Shown: positions 27,718 through 36,741 of the stretch, piece by piece | Position numbering within the stretch: the first letter of the stretch is position 1 | Layout of the letters: each line of letters begins with the position of its first letter | Source of the DNA: Arenimonas daejeonensis | GTDB lineage: Bacteria; Pseudomonadota; Gammaproteobacteria; Xanthomonadales; Xanthomonadaceae | Direction of reading: 5' to 3' | DNA length: 64,000 nt | NCBI RefSeq assembly: GCF_007993735.1 | Contig: NZ_CP042453.1 | Location: 1,364,001-1,428,000, forward strand | Translations under genes and position numbers: made by a program | The notes under the pieces: model-generated | The model's database searches: none | Told to the model about the DNA's origin: nothing | The model's input: only the letters and a program-made list of their open reading frames with translations

Positions 27718-28671
27718 ATGGAAATTCTGACCGTCATCATCCTGCTCGCAGGCGTCATCGTGCTGATCAAGACGGTGCGCATGGTGCCGCAGGGTTACGA
27801 ATGGACCGTCGAGCGGTTCGGCAAGTACACCCACACCATGTCACCGGGCCTGCATTTCCTGATGCCGATCATCCAGAGCGTCGGCCGCAAGGTGAACATG
27901 ATGGAGCAGGTGCTGGACGTGCCCTCGCAGGACGTCATCACCCGCGACAACGCCGTGGTGAAGGTGGACGGCGTGATCTTCTTCCAGGTGCTGGACGCCG
28001 CGAAGGCCGCCTACGAGGTGTCCAACCTCGAGCAGGCCACCATCGCCCTGGTGATGACCAACATCCGTACCTCGATCGGTTCGCTGGACCTGGACGAGTC
28101 GCTGTCCAAGCGCGACGAGATCAACGCCAAGTTGCTGAGCGTGGTGGACGTGGCCACGCATCCGTGGGGCATCAAGGTCAACCGCATCGAACTCAAGGAC
28201 ATCCAGCCGCCGCGCGACCTGGTGGACTCGATGGCCCGGCAGATGAAGGCCGAGCGCGAGAAGCGCGCCAACATCCTGGAAGCCGAGGGCCACCGCGCGG
28301 CGGAAGTGCTGCGCGCCGAAGGCGAGAAGCAGGCCGCCATCCTGGAAGCCGAAGGCAAGCGCGAAGCCGCCTTCCGCGACGCCGAGGCCCGCGAGCGCCT
28401 GGCCGAGGCCGAGGCGAACGCGACCCGCATGGTTTCCGACGCGATCTCCAAGGGCAACGTGCAGGCCATCAACTATTTCGTCGCCCAGAAGTACATCGAG
28501 GCGTTCAAGGCGCTGGCCGAGGCGCCGAACCAGAAGTTCGTGATGATGCCGATGGAGTCGAGTGGCATCATCGGTTCGCTGGGCGGCATCGCCGAGCTGG
28601 CGAAGGAAAGCCTGGGCCTGCAGCAGGGCGGTGGCGCCGCCAAGCCGCAGCCGCCGAAGTTCGGGGGCTGA
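27718..28671 (+). CDS. SPFH-domain membrane protein (stomatin/QmcA-like)
   Basis: An N-terminal membrane helix (ILTVIILLAGVIVLI) is followed by the SPFH domain: PQGYEWTVERFGKYTHTMSP, MMEQVLDVPSQDVITRDNA and HPWGIKVNRIELKDI. A long Glu/Ala coiled coil with repeated ILEAEG segments follows. These proteins form oligomeric membrane microdomains and affect FtsH or membrane quality control. ATG at 27718 has GGGGAG upstream. One base separates its stop from the NfeD gene, the usual stomatin-NfeD partnership. Confidence 0.92.
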   Translation: MEILTVIILLAGVIVLIKTVRMVPQGYEWTVERFGKYTHTMSPGLHFLMPIIQSVGRKVNMMEQVLDVPSQDVITRDNAVVKVDGVIFFQVLDAAKAAYEVSNLEQATIALVMTNIRTSIGSLDLDESLSKRDEINAKLLSVVDVATHPWGIKVNRIELKDIQPPRDLVDSMARQMKAEREKRANILEAEGHRAAEVLRAEGEKQAAILEAEGKREAAFRDAEARERLAEAEANATRMVSDAISKGNVQAINYFVAQKYIEAFKALAEAPNQKFVMMPMESSGIIGSLGGIAELAKESLGLQQGGGAAKPQPPKFGG

Positions 28672-28672
28672 G

Positions 28673-29104
28673 ATGCGCACCGAACTGATCGTCTGGGCCG
28701 GCCTGGCCCTGCTGCTGATGGCGGCCGAGACGCTGGCGCCGGGCGTGTTCCTGCTGTGGCTGGGGTTCGCCGCGGCCGCGGTGTTCGCGATCCTGCTGGT
28801 GGTGCCACTGCCGCCGGTGTGGCAGGCGGTGGCCTTCATCGTGCTGGCCTTCCTGTCCATCGCCGTCTACATGAAGTACTTCCGCGGCCAGGAGAAGGAA
28901 AGCGACCAGCCCCTGCTCAACCGCCGCGGCGAGCAGCTGGTGGGCCAGGTGTTCGTGCTCGAGCAGGCCATCGTGGATGGCCGCGGCCGGCTGAAGATCG
29001 GCGACGCCTTCTGGGTCGCCGAAGGCGAGGACCTGCCGCAGGGCACCCGGGTGCGGGTGGTGTCGGTACAGAATATGTCCCTGCAGGTGCGCGCGGTCGA
29101 CTGA
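28673..29104 (+). CDS. NfeD-family membrane protein
   Basis: A 143-residue short NfeD: two to three hydrophobic helices (LIVWAGLALLLMAAETLAPG and AVAFIVLAFLSIAVYM), then a C-terminal OB-fold NfeD domain (LVGQVFVLEQAIVDGRGRLK, ending VRVVSVQNMSLQVRAV). No ClpP-like protease domain is present, so it is the truncated partner form typical of stomatin operons. It probably modulates the SPFH complex in the inner membrane. Confidence 0.9.
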   Translation: MRTELIVWAGLALLLMAAETLAPGVFLLWLGFAAAAVFAILLVVPLPPVWQAVAFIVLAFLSIAVYMKYFRGQEKESDQPLLNRRGEQLVGQVFVLEQAIVDGRGRLKIGDAFWVAEGEDLPQGTRVRVVSVQNMSLQVRAVD

Positions 29105-29140
29105 ACGCTGCCCGCCCGGGCGGACAGCGCTCCTTGCCTA

Positions 29141-29159
29141 ATTGTTGAGAATCATTATC
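29141..29159 (+). promoter_or_regulatory. Fur box upstream of the iron ABC operon
   Basis: TTGAGAATCATTATC core; the 19-base window matches the Fur consensus at 14 positions. It ends 31 bases before the binding-protein start, so it should overlap the promoter. Confidence 0.78.
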
Positions 29160-29189
29160 ATCTACGGCATTCGCTATCCGGAGATGTCC

Positions 29190-30182
29190 ATGCCCCGCAC
29201 CCTGATCGCCCTCGTCCTTGCCAGCCTGATCGCGCCGGCGGTGTCCGCCGCCGAACTGGTGGTCTACACCGAACGCAAGGAACCGCTGGTCAAGCCGATC
29301 TTCGAGCGCTACCAGCAGGAAACCGGCACCACCGTGCGCCTGCTGTCCGATGGTGCGCCCGTGCTGATCGAACGCCTGGCCGCGGAAGGCGCCAACACCC
29401 GCGCCGACCTGTTCATGGCGGTGGATGCGGGCAGCCTGTGGCAGGCGGCGGAACGTGGCCTGCTGGCACCGACGAAATCGGCGGCGCTCGAAGCCGCCAT
29501 CCCGGCCAACCTGCGCGACCCGCAGGGCCGCTGGTTCGCGCTGTCGCAGCGCGCGCGCACCATCGTCTATTCGACCGAGCGGGTGAAGCCGGCGGAGCTG
29601 TCGAGCTACGAAGCCCTGGCCGACGCGAAGTGGAAGGGCCGGCTGTGCCTGCGCTCGTCCAAGAAGGTCTACAACATGTCGCTGGTGGCGACGATGATCG
29701 AACGCCTGGGCGCACAGAAGACCGAGCAGGTCGCGCGCGGCTGGGTCGCCAACCTGGCCACCGCGCCCTTCGCCGACGACACGCTGCTGGCGAACGCCAT
29801 CGCCGCCGGCCAGTGCGACGTCGGCATCATCAACACCTATTACCTGGGCCGCCTGCAGCATGACAAACCCGGTTTCCCGGTGCAGGTGTTCTGGGCCAAC
29901 CAGGACGGCAGCGGCGCGCACGTGAATGTTTCCGGCGCCGGCATCGTCGCCGCGTCGAAGCACAAGGCCGAGGCACAGAAGTTCCTGGAGTGGCTGGCCT
30001 CGGACGCGGTGCAGGGCGACTTCGCCAGCGTCAACTTCGAATTCCCGGCCAAGCCCGGCGTGAAGCTCGACCCGGTGGTCGCGGCCTGGGGCCCGTTCAA
30101 GCACGACGAGGTGAACGTTTCGGTCGCCGGCCATCGCCAGGCCGAAGCCGTGCGCCTTATGGACCGCGCCGGCTGGCGCTGA
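29190..30182 (+). CDS. Ferric iron ABC transporter periplasmic binding protein
   Basis: A FutA/FbpA-type extracytoplasmic Fe3+-binding protein. It has signal peptide MPRTLIALVLASLIAPAVSA, then LVVYTERKEPLVKPIFERYQ, DLFMAVDAGSLWQAAERG, and the iron-ligand Tyr pair in CDVGIINTYYLGRL. It has 330 residues, close to family size. ATG at 29190 has GGAG at a correct distance; an in-frame ATG six bases earlier is the alternative. It leads by four bases into the permease gene and sits behind a good Fur box, so expression should rise in iron limitation. Confidence 0.92.
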   Translation: MPRTLIALVLASLIAPAVSAAELVVYTERKEPLVKPIFERYQQETGTTVRLLSDGAPVLIERLAAEGANTRADLFMAVDAGSLWQAAERGLLAPTKSAALEAAIPANLRDPQGRWFALSQRARTIVYSTERVKPAELSSYEALADAKWKGRLCLRSSKKVYNMSLVATMIERLGAQKTEQVARGWVANLATAPFADDTLLANAIAAGQCDVGIINTYYLGRLQHDKPGFPVQVFWANQDGSGAHVNVSGAGIVAASKHKAEAQKFLEWLASDAVQGDFASVNFEFPAKPGVKLDPVVAAWGPFKHDEVNVSVAGHRQAEAVRLMDRAGWR

Positions 30183-30186
30183 CCGC

Positions 30187-31770
30187 ATGAGCGACGGCGC
30201 GGCACGCACCGCCTGGCCCCGGGCGCTGGCCTGGGGCCTGGCGTTGCCGCTGCTGTTGCCGGCGCTGTGGCTGGCGAGCGCTTTCGCCACGCCGCAACCC
30301 GAAGTCTGGCCACACCTGATCGAACAGGTGTTGCCGCTGGCGGTGCGCAACACCTTGGCGCTGCTGGGCCTGCTGGCGGTGTTCGCGATGTTGCCCGGCG
30401 TCGGTTTCGCCTGGGCCAGCGCGCGTTACGAATGGCCGGGCCGGCGTTTGTTCGACTGGGCGCTGGTGCTGCCGATGGCGCTGCCCGGTTACGTGGTCGC
30501 CTTCGTCTATGTCGGCCTGACCGACTACGCCGGCCCGCTGCAGAGCGCCTGGCGCGCGCTGGGCGGTGCACCGGCCGGGTTCCCGGAACTGCGCAGCGTG
30601 CCCGGTGCCGCCGCGGTGCTGGCGCTGGTGCTGTATCCCTATGTCTTCCTGATCGTGCGCGCCGCCTTCCTGCGCCAGGGCAGTGCGGCGATGGACGCCG
30701 CGCGTTCGCTCGGCCACGGTCCGGTCGCCGCCTTCTTCCGCGCCGCATTGCCGATGGCGCGCCCGGCCTGGGTGGCCGGCCTGACCCTGGTGTTGCTGGA
30801 AGCGCTGGCCGATTTTGGCGCGGTCAGCATCCTGGGCGTGGATACGCTGACCACGGCGATCTACAAGACCTGGTTCGGCCTGTATTCGCTGCCGGCCGCG
30901 GCGCAGCTGGCCTTCGGCATGGTCGGCCTGGTCGCGCTGGTGCTGGTGCTGGAACGCCTGGGCCGTGGTCGAGCACGTCATGCCGGCCGCCAGCTGATGC
31001 CACCGCCGCGTCGCCCGCTGCACGGCTGGCGCGGCTGGACGCTGACGGTGTTGGCGGGACTCACGGTGCTGCTGGGCTTCGTCGCGCCGGTGCTGCAACT
31101 GGTGGCGTGGTCGTGGCAGGCCCGCGCCGCGCTGCCCGATGTCGGCGAGGCGGCCTGGAACACCCTGCTGCTGGCGTTGATGGCGGCGGCGGGCGTGCTG
31201 GTGCTGTCACTGCTGTTCGCCCTGCTGGGGCGGCGCAGCGGCAACGATCGCGGCGTGCATGCCGCCGGTTTCGCCGCCGGCCTGGGTTATGCGGTGCCCG
31301 GCACCGTGCTGGCGGTCGGTGCGATGTGGTTGCTGGTCGCGGCCGAGCAGGCCATGCCTTCGCTGGCCGGCCTGGCCCTGAGTTCATCCCTGGCCGGTGT
31401 GCTGCTGGCCCTGTGCGTGCGCTTCTTCCGGGTAGGCCACGAGTCGACCGAGTCGGCCTTCCAGGCGCTGCGGCCCTCGCTGCTGGAATCGGCGCGCCTG
31501 CTCGGCGTGCCCGCCCGCGAGCGCCTGCGCCGGATCGTGCTGCCGCTGCTGCGCCCGGGTCTGGTGGCGGCCGTGCTGCTGGTGCTGGTGGAGACGGTGA
31601 AGGAGCTGCCGGCCACGCTGATGCTGCGACCCTTCGGCTGGGACACCCTGGCGGTCAAGATCTACAGCCACACCACCGAAGGCCTGTGGATGCAGGCCGC
31701 CTGGCCGGCGCTGTGGCTGTGTGCGGTCGGGCTGGTGCCGGTCTGGTGGCTGGTGAGGCAACAGCGCTGA
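30187..31770 (+). CDS. Ferric iron ABC transporter permease (FbpB-type)
   Basis: A 527-residue fused double-length permease with about twelve helices. Both halves carry ABC permease EAA-type loops (MDAARSLGHGPVAAFFRAAL and ESARLLGVPARERLRRIVLP). It transports Fe3+ delivered by the preceding binding protein. No ATP-binding subunit gene (fbpC) follows: the next gene is gcvT, 69 bases on. The ATPase must be encoded elsewhere or shared. Confidence 0.9.
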   Translation: MSDGAARTAWPRALAWGLALPLLLPALWLASAFATPQPEVWPHLIEQVLPLAVRNTLALLGLLAVFAMLPGVGFAWASARYEWPGRRLFDWALVLPMALPGYVVAFVYVGLTDYAGPLQSAWRALGGAPAGFPELRSVPGAAAVLALVLYPYVFLIVRAAFLRQGSAAMDAARSLGHGPVAAFFRAALPMARPAWVAGLTLVLLEALADFGAVSILGVDTLTTAIYKTWFGLYSLPAAAQLAFGMVGLVALVLVLERLGRGRARHAGRQLMPPPRRPLHGWRGWTLTVLAGLTVLLGFVAPVLQLVAWSWQARAALPDVGEAAWNTLLLALMAAAGVLVLSLLFALLGRRSGNDRGVHAAGFAAGLGYAVPGTVLAVGAMWLLVAAEQAMPSLAGLALSSSLAGVLLALCVRFFRVGHESTESAFQALRPSLLESARLLGVPARERLRRIVLPLLRPGLVAAVLLVLVETVKELPATLMLRPFGWDTLAVKIYSHTTEGLWMQAAWPALWLCAVGLVPVWWLVRQQR

Positions 31771-31839
31771 CGCGGCGCCGCCCGGCCCGGCCGGGTCTGC
31801 GATAATGCCGGCCTTTCCCCGCACACCCCAGGGCAGGTT

Positions 31840-32934
31840 ATGAGCAGCAAGACGGTCCTCAACGACACCCACCGCGCGCTTGGCGCCAAGATGGTGGACT
31901 TCGGCGGCTGGGACATGCCGATCAACTACGGCTCGCAGATCGAGGAGCACCACCAGGTGCGCCGTGACGCCGGCATGTTCGACGTCTCGCACATGACCAT
32001 CCTGGACCTGCGCGGCGACCAGGTGCGGCCCTTCCTGCGCCAGCTGGTGGCCAACTCGGTGGACAAGCTCAAGACGCCGGGCAAGGCGCTGTACGCCTGC
32101 ATGCTCGATGCCAACGGCGGCGTCATCGACGACCTGATCATCTATTTCATGGCCGAGGATTTCTTCCGGCTGGTGGTCAATGCCGCCACGCGCGACAAGG
32201 ACCTGGCCTGGATCACCGGCCAGGCCCAGCCCTTCGGCATCGACATCAAGGAGCGCCGCGACCTGGCCATCGTCGCCGTGCAGGGCCCGAACGCGCGCGC
32301 CAAGGTGCTGGAGCTGCTGAGCCCGGCGGCGGCGCAGGCGGCCGGCAAGCTCGGCAAGTTCGTCGCCTGCGAGGCCGACGGTCTGTTCGTCGCCCGCACC
32401 GGTTACACCGGTGAGGACGGATTCGAGGTCATGGTGCCGGAAGCGCAGGCCGTGGATTTCTGGAACCGCCTGCTGGCGGTCGGCGTCAAACCCGCCGGCC
32501 TGGGTGCGCGCGACACGCTGCGCCTGGAAGCGGGCATGGCGCTGTACGGCCAGGACATGGACGAGAACGCGACGCCCTACGAAGCCGGACTGGCCTGGAC
32601 GGTGGCGCTGGACGAAGGCCGCAGCTTCACCGGCCGCGCCGCGCTCGAGGCGCAGAAGGCGGCCGGCGCCGCCCGCCAGATGATCGGCCTGGTGCTCGAC
32701 GAGAAGGGCGTGCTGCGCCATGGCCAGGCGGTGTTCACCGCCGCCGGCGAAGGCGAGATCCTGTCCGGCACCTTCTCGCCGACCCTGGGCAAGGCGATCG
32801 CCCTGGCGCGCGTGCCGGCCGGCGACGTCGGCGGCGCCGCCGAGGTCGACATCCGCGGCAAGCGCCTGCCGGTGCGCGTCGTGAAGTATCCGTTCGTGCG
32901 CGACGGCGCCGCCCAACCCGGCGTGCTCGGCTGA
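31840..32934 (+). CDS. gcvT: Aminomethyltransferase, T-protein of glycine cleavage
   Basis: Transfers the methylene group of the lipoyl-bound aminomethyl intermediate to tetrahydrofolate and releases ammonia. Signatures: [54 protein letters not shown] (folate domain) and [20 protein letters not shown]. It has 364 residues, full length. It is followed 85 bases on by gcvH. No glycine riboswitch was recognised in the 69-base gap upstream, which is too short for a tandem one. Confidence 0.95.
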   Translation: MSSKTVLNDTHRALGAKMVDFGGWDMPINYGSQIEEHHQVRRDAGMFDVSHMTILDLRGDQVRPFLRQLVANSVDKLKTPGKALYACMLDANGGVIDDLIIYFMAEDFFRLVVNAATRDKDLAWITGQAQPFGIDIKERRDLAIVAVQGPNARAKVLELLSPAAAQAAGKLGKFVACEADGLFVARTGYTGEDGFEVMVPEAQAVDFWNRLLAVGVKPAGLGARDTLRLEAGMALYGQDMDENATPYEAGLAWTVALDEGRSFTGRAALEAQKAAGAARQMIGLVLDEKGVLRHGQAVFTAAGEGEILSGTFSPTLGKAIALARVPAGDVGGAAEVDIRGKRLPVRVVKYPFVRDGAAQPGVLG

Positions 32935-33019
32935 CGCCGGCGTTTGCCGGTGATGCCATCGCGCGCGCACCCCGCTAGACTATCGCCACCCCCGCTGCAC
33001 CCGACCATCGAGGCCTGTC

Positions 33020-33416
33020 ATGAGTGAGATTCCCGGCGACCTGAAGTTCCTCAAGTCCCACGAATGGGCCCGCGTCGAAGACAGCGGCCGCATCACCGTC
33101 GGCATTTCCGACCACGCCCAGGGGGCTGCTCGGCGACCTGGTCTACGTCGAGCTGCCGAACGTCGGCGACACCCTGGAGCAGGGTGGCGCCAGCGCGGTG
33201 GTCGAATCGGTGAAGGCGGCGTCCGACGTGTATTCGCCGGTGTCCGGCACCGTGGTCGAGGTCAACGCGGCCCTGGCCGACAAGCCCGAAACCATCAACG
33301 AGGACGCCTACGGCGAAGGCTGGATCTATGTCATCCAGCCGTCCGAGCCGGACCAGGTCAACGAGCTGCTTTCGCCCGACGACTACTCCCAGCTGCTCGA
33401 GGACGAAGGCCACTGA
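33020..33416 (+). CDS. gcvH: Glycine cleavage system H protein (frameshifted)
   Basis: The lipoylated carrier of glycine cleavage. [20 protein letters not shown] and ISDHAQG are in one frame. [20 protein letters not shown], the lipoyl-lysine motif [17 protein letters not shown] and the end LLEDEGH are in another. The break is at G33121-33125; removing one G restores [15 protein letters not shown], the expected sequence. An extra base in a homopolymer is therefore inferred, since gcvT beside it is intact. A strong hairpin follows the stop. Confidence 0.92.
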
Positions 33417-33441
33417 GTCCGGTCGCCAGCGCCGTTTCCGC

Positions 33442-33465
33442 ACCGGCCGCCTTCGGGCGGCCGGT
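33442..33465 (+). terminator. Hairpin terminator after gcvH
   Basis: ACCGGCCGCC-ttcg-GGCGGCCGGT, a perfect 10-bp stem with a UUCG tetraloop. The tail GTCGTTTC is only weakly T-rich. Confidence 0.6.
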
Positions 33466-34203
33466 GTCGTTTCGGGCGCCGGAAAGTTCGCGGCGCCGGT
33501 TTTGCGTCGGTGGTTTCCAGGCCGCGCGCGACGCGTCCGGGGATCGCCGCCGGCGTCGGCGAGCTTCGCGAATCCGCGCATTTCCGGATTTTGCGACGCG
33601 GAAAATCCCTCCCGGGCGACTTGCCGACGGCTGCCTCGCGGAGACGATTCCGACCCCGGTCGACACCCTCGCGACAAGGTGCGCGAACCGTGCCGGTGTC
33701 GATGCGTGTTTCGCGCGGATGCGTTTTTCCCGATGTTTTTTCGATGCGAAGTTTTCCGACACGCGGTCGCGGACGATGCCGAGGCGATTCGCCGGCGATG
33801 TCGGCGGCATCCGGGCGCTCCGGCCCTTGAAGTTTTTTTTGCAAAGTTGTTGACATCAGTATTTCCCGTGATTAGCTTTCGCCCAGCAGATGTCAACTGC
33901 GGAAGCGAGTGATCAGGAACGATTCGACAACGCGAGCCACAACACCGAACTCCGCCCGGGAACTCGACACGGTGGATCAGGGCCAACATCCCTCCGCGAA
34001 ATCGAAATCGACCTTCCGCAACAGCCGCCAATCCCACGCCCGGACCGGTCTCGGCCCGGGCGTTTTCATTTCCGGCGCCGCCCCGCGCCGGACCCCATCC
34101 GCCCGCCGCGCCTTGTGCGCGACGGCGGTGCGCCGCGGGAATCGTCCCGTGGCGGTGCCTTTGTGACTGGGCAGTCCAAAAGCCAACTGACGAGGAGTTG
34201 ACC
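33466..34203 (+). other. Long non-coding gap upstream of the histone-like gene
   Basis: No reading frame here has a recognisable product; the frames that do run through are CG-patterned and lack ribosome binding sites. The first part (to about 33840) is rich in CGCG and TTTCCG patterns with several T-runs (33723-33754, 33832-33840). A promoter-like TTGACA at 33850 and its flanking inverted repeat follow. The remaining 300 bases would be an unusually long 5' leader for the histone-like gene, with a hairpin-forming GGTCTCGGCCCGGGCG near 34050. Confidence 0.5.
33849..33897 (+). promoter_or_regulatory. Promoter of the histone-like gene flanked by a 9-bp inverted repeat
   Basis: Consensus -35 TTGACA (33850-33855), a 17-base spacer and a weak -10 TAGCTT (33873-33878). 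GTTGACATC (33849-33857) and GATGTCAAC (33889-33897) form a perfect inverted repeat enclosing the -10, so a dimeric regulator or structured RNA start is possible. Confidence 0.5.
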
Positions 34204-34644
34204 ATGGCTATCAAAAAGAAAGCTGTTGCGAAGAAGGCGGCCAAACGGGCCGTTGCCAAGAAGATCGTGCGTAAAGCCGCGGCCAGGAAGGCCGTGAAGA
34301 AGGCCATCGTGCGCAAGGCCGTCAAGAAGAAGGTCGCCAAGAAGGCGATCAAGAAGGCCGTCGTCCGCAAGGCCGTGAAGAAGAAGGCCGTCAAGAAGGC
34401 CGTCAAGAAGGCCGCCGTCCGCAAGGCCGTGAAGAAGAAGGCCGTCAAGAAGGCCGTGAAGCGGAAGGTCGCCAAGAAGGCCGTGAAGCGGAAGGTCGCC
34501 AAGAAGGCCGTGAAGAAGGCCGCCGTCAAGAAGGCTGTCAAGAAGAAGGCCGTGAAAAAGGCTGTGAAGAAGAAGGCCGTGCGCAAGGCCGCTGCCAGGA
34601 AGCCGGCTGCGATGCCGGTGGCTCCGGTGCTGTCCTCGCTGTAA
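34204..34644 (+). CDS. Histone H1-like Lys/Ala-repeat DNA-binding protein
   Basis: A 146-residue protein made almost only of Lys, Ala, Val and Arg in repeated units such as KKAVKKAV and RKAVKKK, ending MPVAPVLSSL. This is the bacterial histone H1-like (HctB/AlgP-type) pattern: an unstructured polycation that compacts DNA. Such genes are usual in xanthomonads. ATG at 34204 has GAGGAG at about seven bases. The repeat number is likely to vary between strains, and the repeats could suffer assembly collapse. A shared terminator follows. Confidence 0.9.
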   Translation: MAIKKKAVAKKAAKRAVAKKIVRKAAARKAVKKAIVRKAVKKKVAKKAIKKAVVRKAVKKKAVKKAVKKAAVRKAVKKKAVKKAVKRKVAKKAVKRKVAKKAVKKAAVKKAVKKKAVKKAVKKKAVRKAAARKPAAMPVAPVLSSL

Positions 34645-34726
34645 GGCGAACCCCGGAAAGCGGTACTCTGGGCTCTCTCCCCGTGTTGCCCAGGCGGGGA
34701 GGGAGACTTTCCAAAGGCACCAAGAA

Positions 34727-34751
34727 AAACGCCGGCCCCTGGCCGGCGTTT
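34727..34751. terminator. Bidirectional terminator between the histone-like and beta-lactamase-like genes
   Basis: AAACGCCGGCC-cct-GGCCGGCGTTT, an 11-bp stem with A/T ends serving both converging genes. Confidence 0.8.
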
Positions 34752-34789
34752 GTATTTGTGGTTTCCGCGCCAGCGGTTGGTGGGCCGGC

Positions 34790-36021
34790 CTAGCGCCGCT
34801 TGCGTCGGGGCGCCGGCCGCGCCGGCTCGGGCGCCAGCCATTCCCGGGTGGGCAGGCCCAGCGCACGGTCGATGGTGGTCGGCAGCAGGCCCGAGGGCAT
34901 GGCGCTTTCGCTGTTCCAGAGGATGACCACGCCCAGGTCGCGGTCGGGCAGGAAGGCGGCCATGGCGCGGTATCCTGCACGGCGCCGCCGTGGAAAACCA
35001 AGGTGTGCCCGGCGTAGTCGTAGATGCGCCAGCCCAGACCGTAATAAGCGCTGTTGAGGCGTTCGCGGCGCCAGGGCGAACTGCGGGTTTCACCCGGTGT
35101 GGCCACCTGCGGCGTCTGGATTTCATTGAGCACGTCGGATGGCAGCACGTCCGGGCGATGGCCCATCTGGGCGATCAGCCACTGCGCCATGTCGTGGATG
35201 CTGGCGTTGACGCCGGCGGCGGGCGGGATGCGGTAGTAGGTTTCCTTCGGCCGCACCGGCACCCAGGTGCCGCCGCTGCGCACGTGCGGGCGCGCCCAGC
35301 TGGCGCTTGCCTCCAGCCCGTCGCGGCCGAAGGTGGCGCCGTACATGCCGAGCGGGTGGAACAGGCGCTTCTCGACCTGGTGCGCGTAGAAGTCGCCGGT
35401 GACCGCGAACACCAGGTCGCCGACCAGGCTGAAGGCGATGTTCTGGTAGGCGTAACACTCGCCGGGGCTGCAGGTCAGCGGCGCCTGCGAAAGTCTTTCC
35501 GCCAGCAGCGGGTAGGGCTGGTCGGCCTCGAGGTCGCGGTCGAAGGTGTTGTAGGCCAGGCCGACGCGGTGGCTGAGGATCTCGCGCACGGTGATCTTCT
35601 GCGCGCCCTGCAGGTCGCGCAGGGTGAAGGCGGGCAACTGGTTGGCGATCGGGCTGTCCCAGGACATCGCGCCCTCGTTCACCAACAGCGCGCTCAGCGT
35701 GCCGGCGAAGGCCTTGGACAGCGAGGCGACACGGAAGACGGTGTCGGTTCCGACCGGGTCGCTGCCCTTGCTGTCGACCACGCCGTAGCCGCGGATGGAG
35801 ACGACCTTGCCGTCCTCGACGATCGCCATCGCCATGCCGGGGATGCGCGATTGCTTGACGACACGTTCGGCCAGGATTTCGATCTCGCGCGCCTGGGTGC
35901 TGAAATCGCCAGCGGCAGGCGGACTGGCGGCCGCGGCCAGGGCCGGGGCGAACAGGAGCAGGCACGAGAGCAGCGGGTGCAGCAGGTGTACGGTGGAGCT
36001 GGTTTTCTTGCTTCTTGGCAT
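34790..36021 (-). CDS. Serine beta-lactamase/penicillin-binding-like hydrolase (frameshifted)
   Basis: A secreted class C beta-lactamase-fold protein: signal region MPRSKKTSSTVHLLHPLLSC, SLSK (SxxK nucleophile) in VASLSKAFAGTL, the YxN motif in CYAYQNIAFSLV, and HGG (HxG, third motif) in LVFHGG. Family members include AmpC-like enzymes, DD-peptidases and esterases; the substrate is unknown. The frame breaks at 34974-34975. Adding one base yields FHGGAVQGYRAMAAFLPDRD and a C-terminus ending PRRKRR at the stop at 34790. It is divergent from lemA. Confidence 0.85.
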
Positions 36022-36101
36022 GACCGACGTATGCTTGCGGAACGGGCCCATTCTAGCGCGCCATCTGCGCACCTGGTCCGACCTTCAGGGGAGATCGAAA
36101 C

Positions 36102-36689
36102 ATGATGACGCTTGTTGTCCTGGTCGTGGTTGCTGCCGTCCTGCTGTTCTGGGGCGTGGGCATCTACAACGGCCTGATCACCGCCCGGAACGCCTTCAAG
36201 AACGCCTTCGCCCAGATCGACGTGCAGCTGACGCGGCGCTACGACCTGATCCCGAACCTGGTCGAGGTGGCCAAGGGCTACCTCAAGCACGAGCGCGAGA
36301 CGCTGGAGGCCGTGATCCAGGCCCGTGCCGCCGCGGTAAGCGGCCAGGCGGCCGCCAAGGCCTCCCCGGGCGACGCCGCCGCCATGGCCCAGCTGGGCAG
36401 CGCCGAAACCGGCCTCGCCGGTGCGCTCTCCCGCCTGATGGTGGTCGCCGAGGCCTATCCGGACCTCAAGGCCAACCAGAACATGATGCAGCTCACCGAG
36501 GAGCTCACCTCGACCGAGAACCGCATCGCCTTCGCCCGGCAGGCCTACAACGACAGCGTGATGGCCTACAACAACAAGCGCGAGGTGTTCCCTTCGAACA
36601 TCCTCGCCGGCATGTTCGGTTTCGTCGCCGCCGCATTGCTCGAGATCACCGAGCCGGCCAAGCGCGAAGCGCCCAAGGTCTCGTTCTGA
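36102..36689 (+). CDS. lemA: LemA-family protein
   Basis: An N-terminal membrane helix (VVLVVVAAVLLFWGVGIYNG) is followed by the conserved LemA helical domain: RNAFKNAFAQIDVQLTRRYD, LIPNLVEVAKGYLKHE, then ARQAYNDSVMAYNNKREVFP. It has 195 residues, typical. The biochemical role is not settled. It is followed after 52 bases by an M48 metalloprotease, a recurrent pairing in proteobacteria that suggests work in membrane protein quality control. Confidence 0.93.
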   Translation: MMTLVVLVVVAAVLLFWGVGIYNGLITARNAFKNAFAQIDVQLTRRYDLIPNLVEVAKGYLKHERETLEAVIQARAAAVSGQAAAKASPGDAAAMAQLGSAETGLAGALSRLMVVAEAYPDLKANQNMMQLTEELTSTENRIAFARQAYNDSVMAYNNKREVFPSNILAGMFGFVAAALLEITEPAKREAPKVSF

Positions 36690-36741
36690 CCCCGCGGCCC
36701 GCCCCTTGCCGGGGCGGGCCCCTTCCGGAGCCCGGACGCGC

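Noticed and set aside
31771-31839. Glycine riboswitch before gcvT
   Set aside because: The gap is only 69 bases and lacks the conserved aptamer sequences.
33510-33912. Several short open frames after gcvH
   Set aside because: No ribosome binding sites, no recognisable motifs, and mutually overlapping in all frames.
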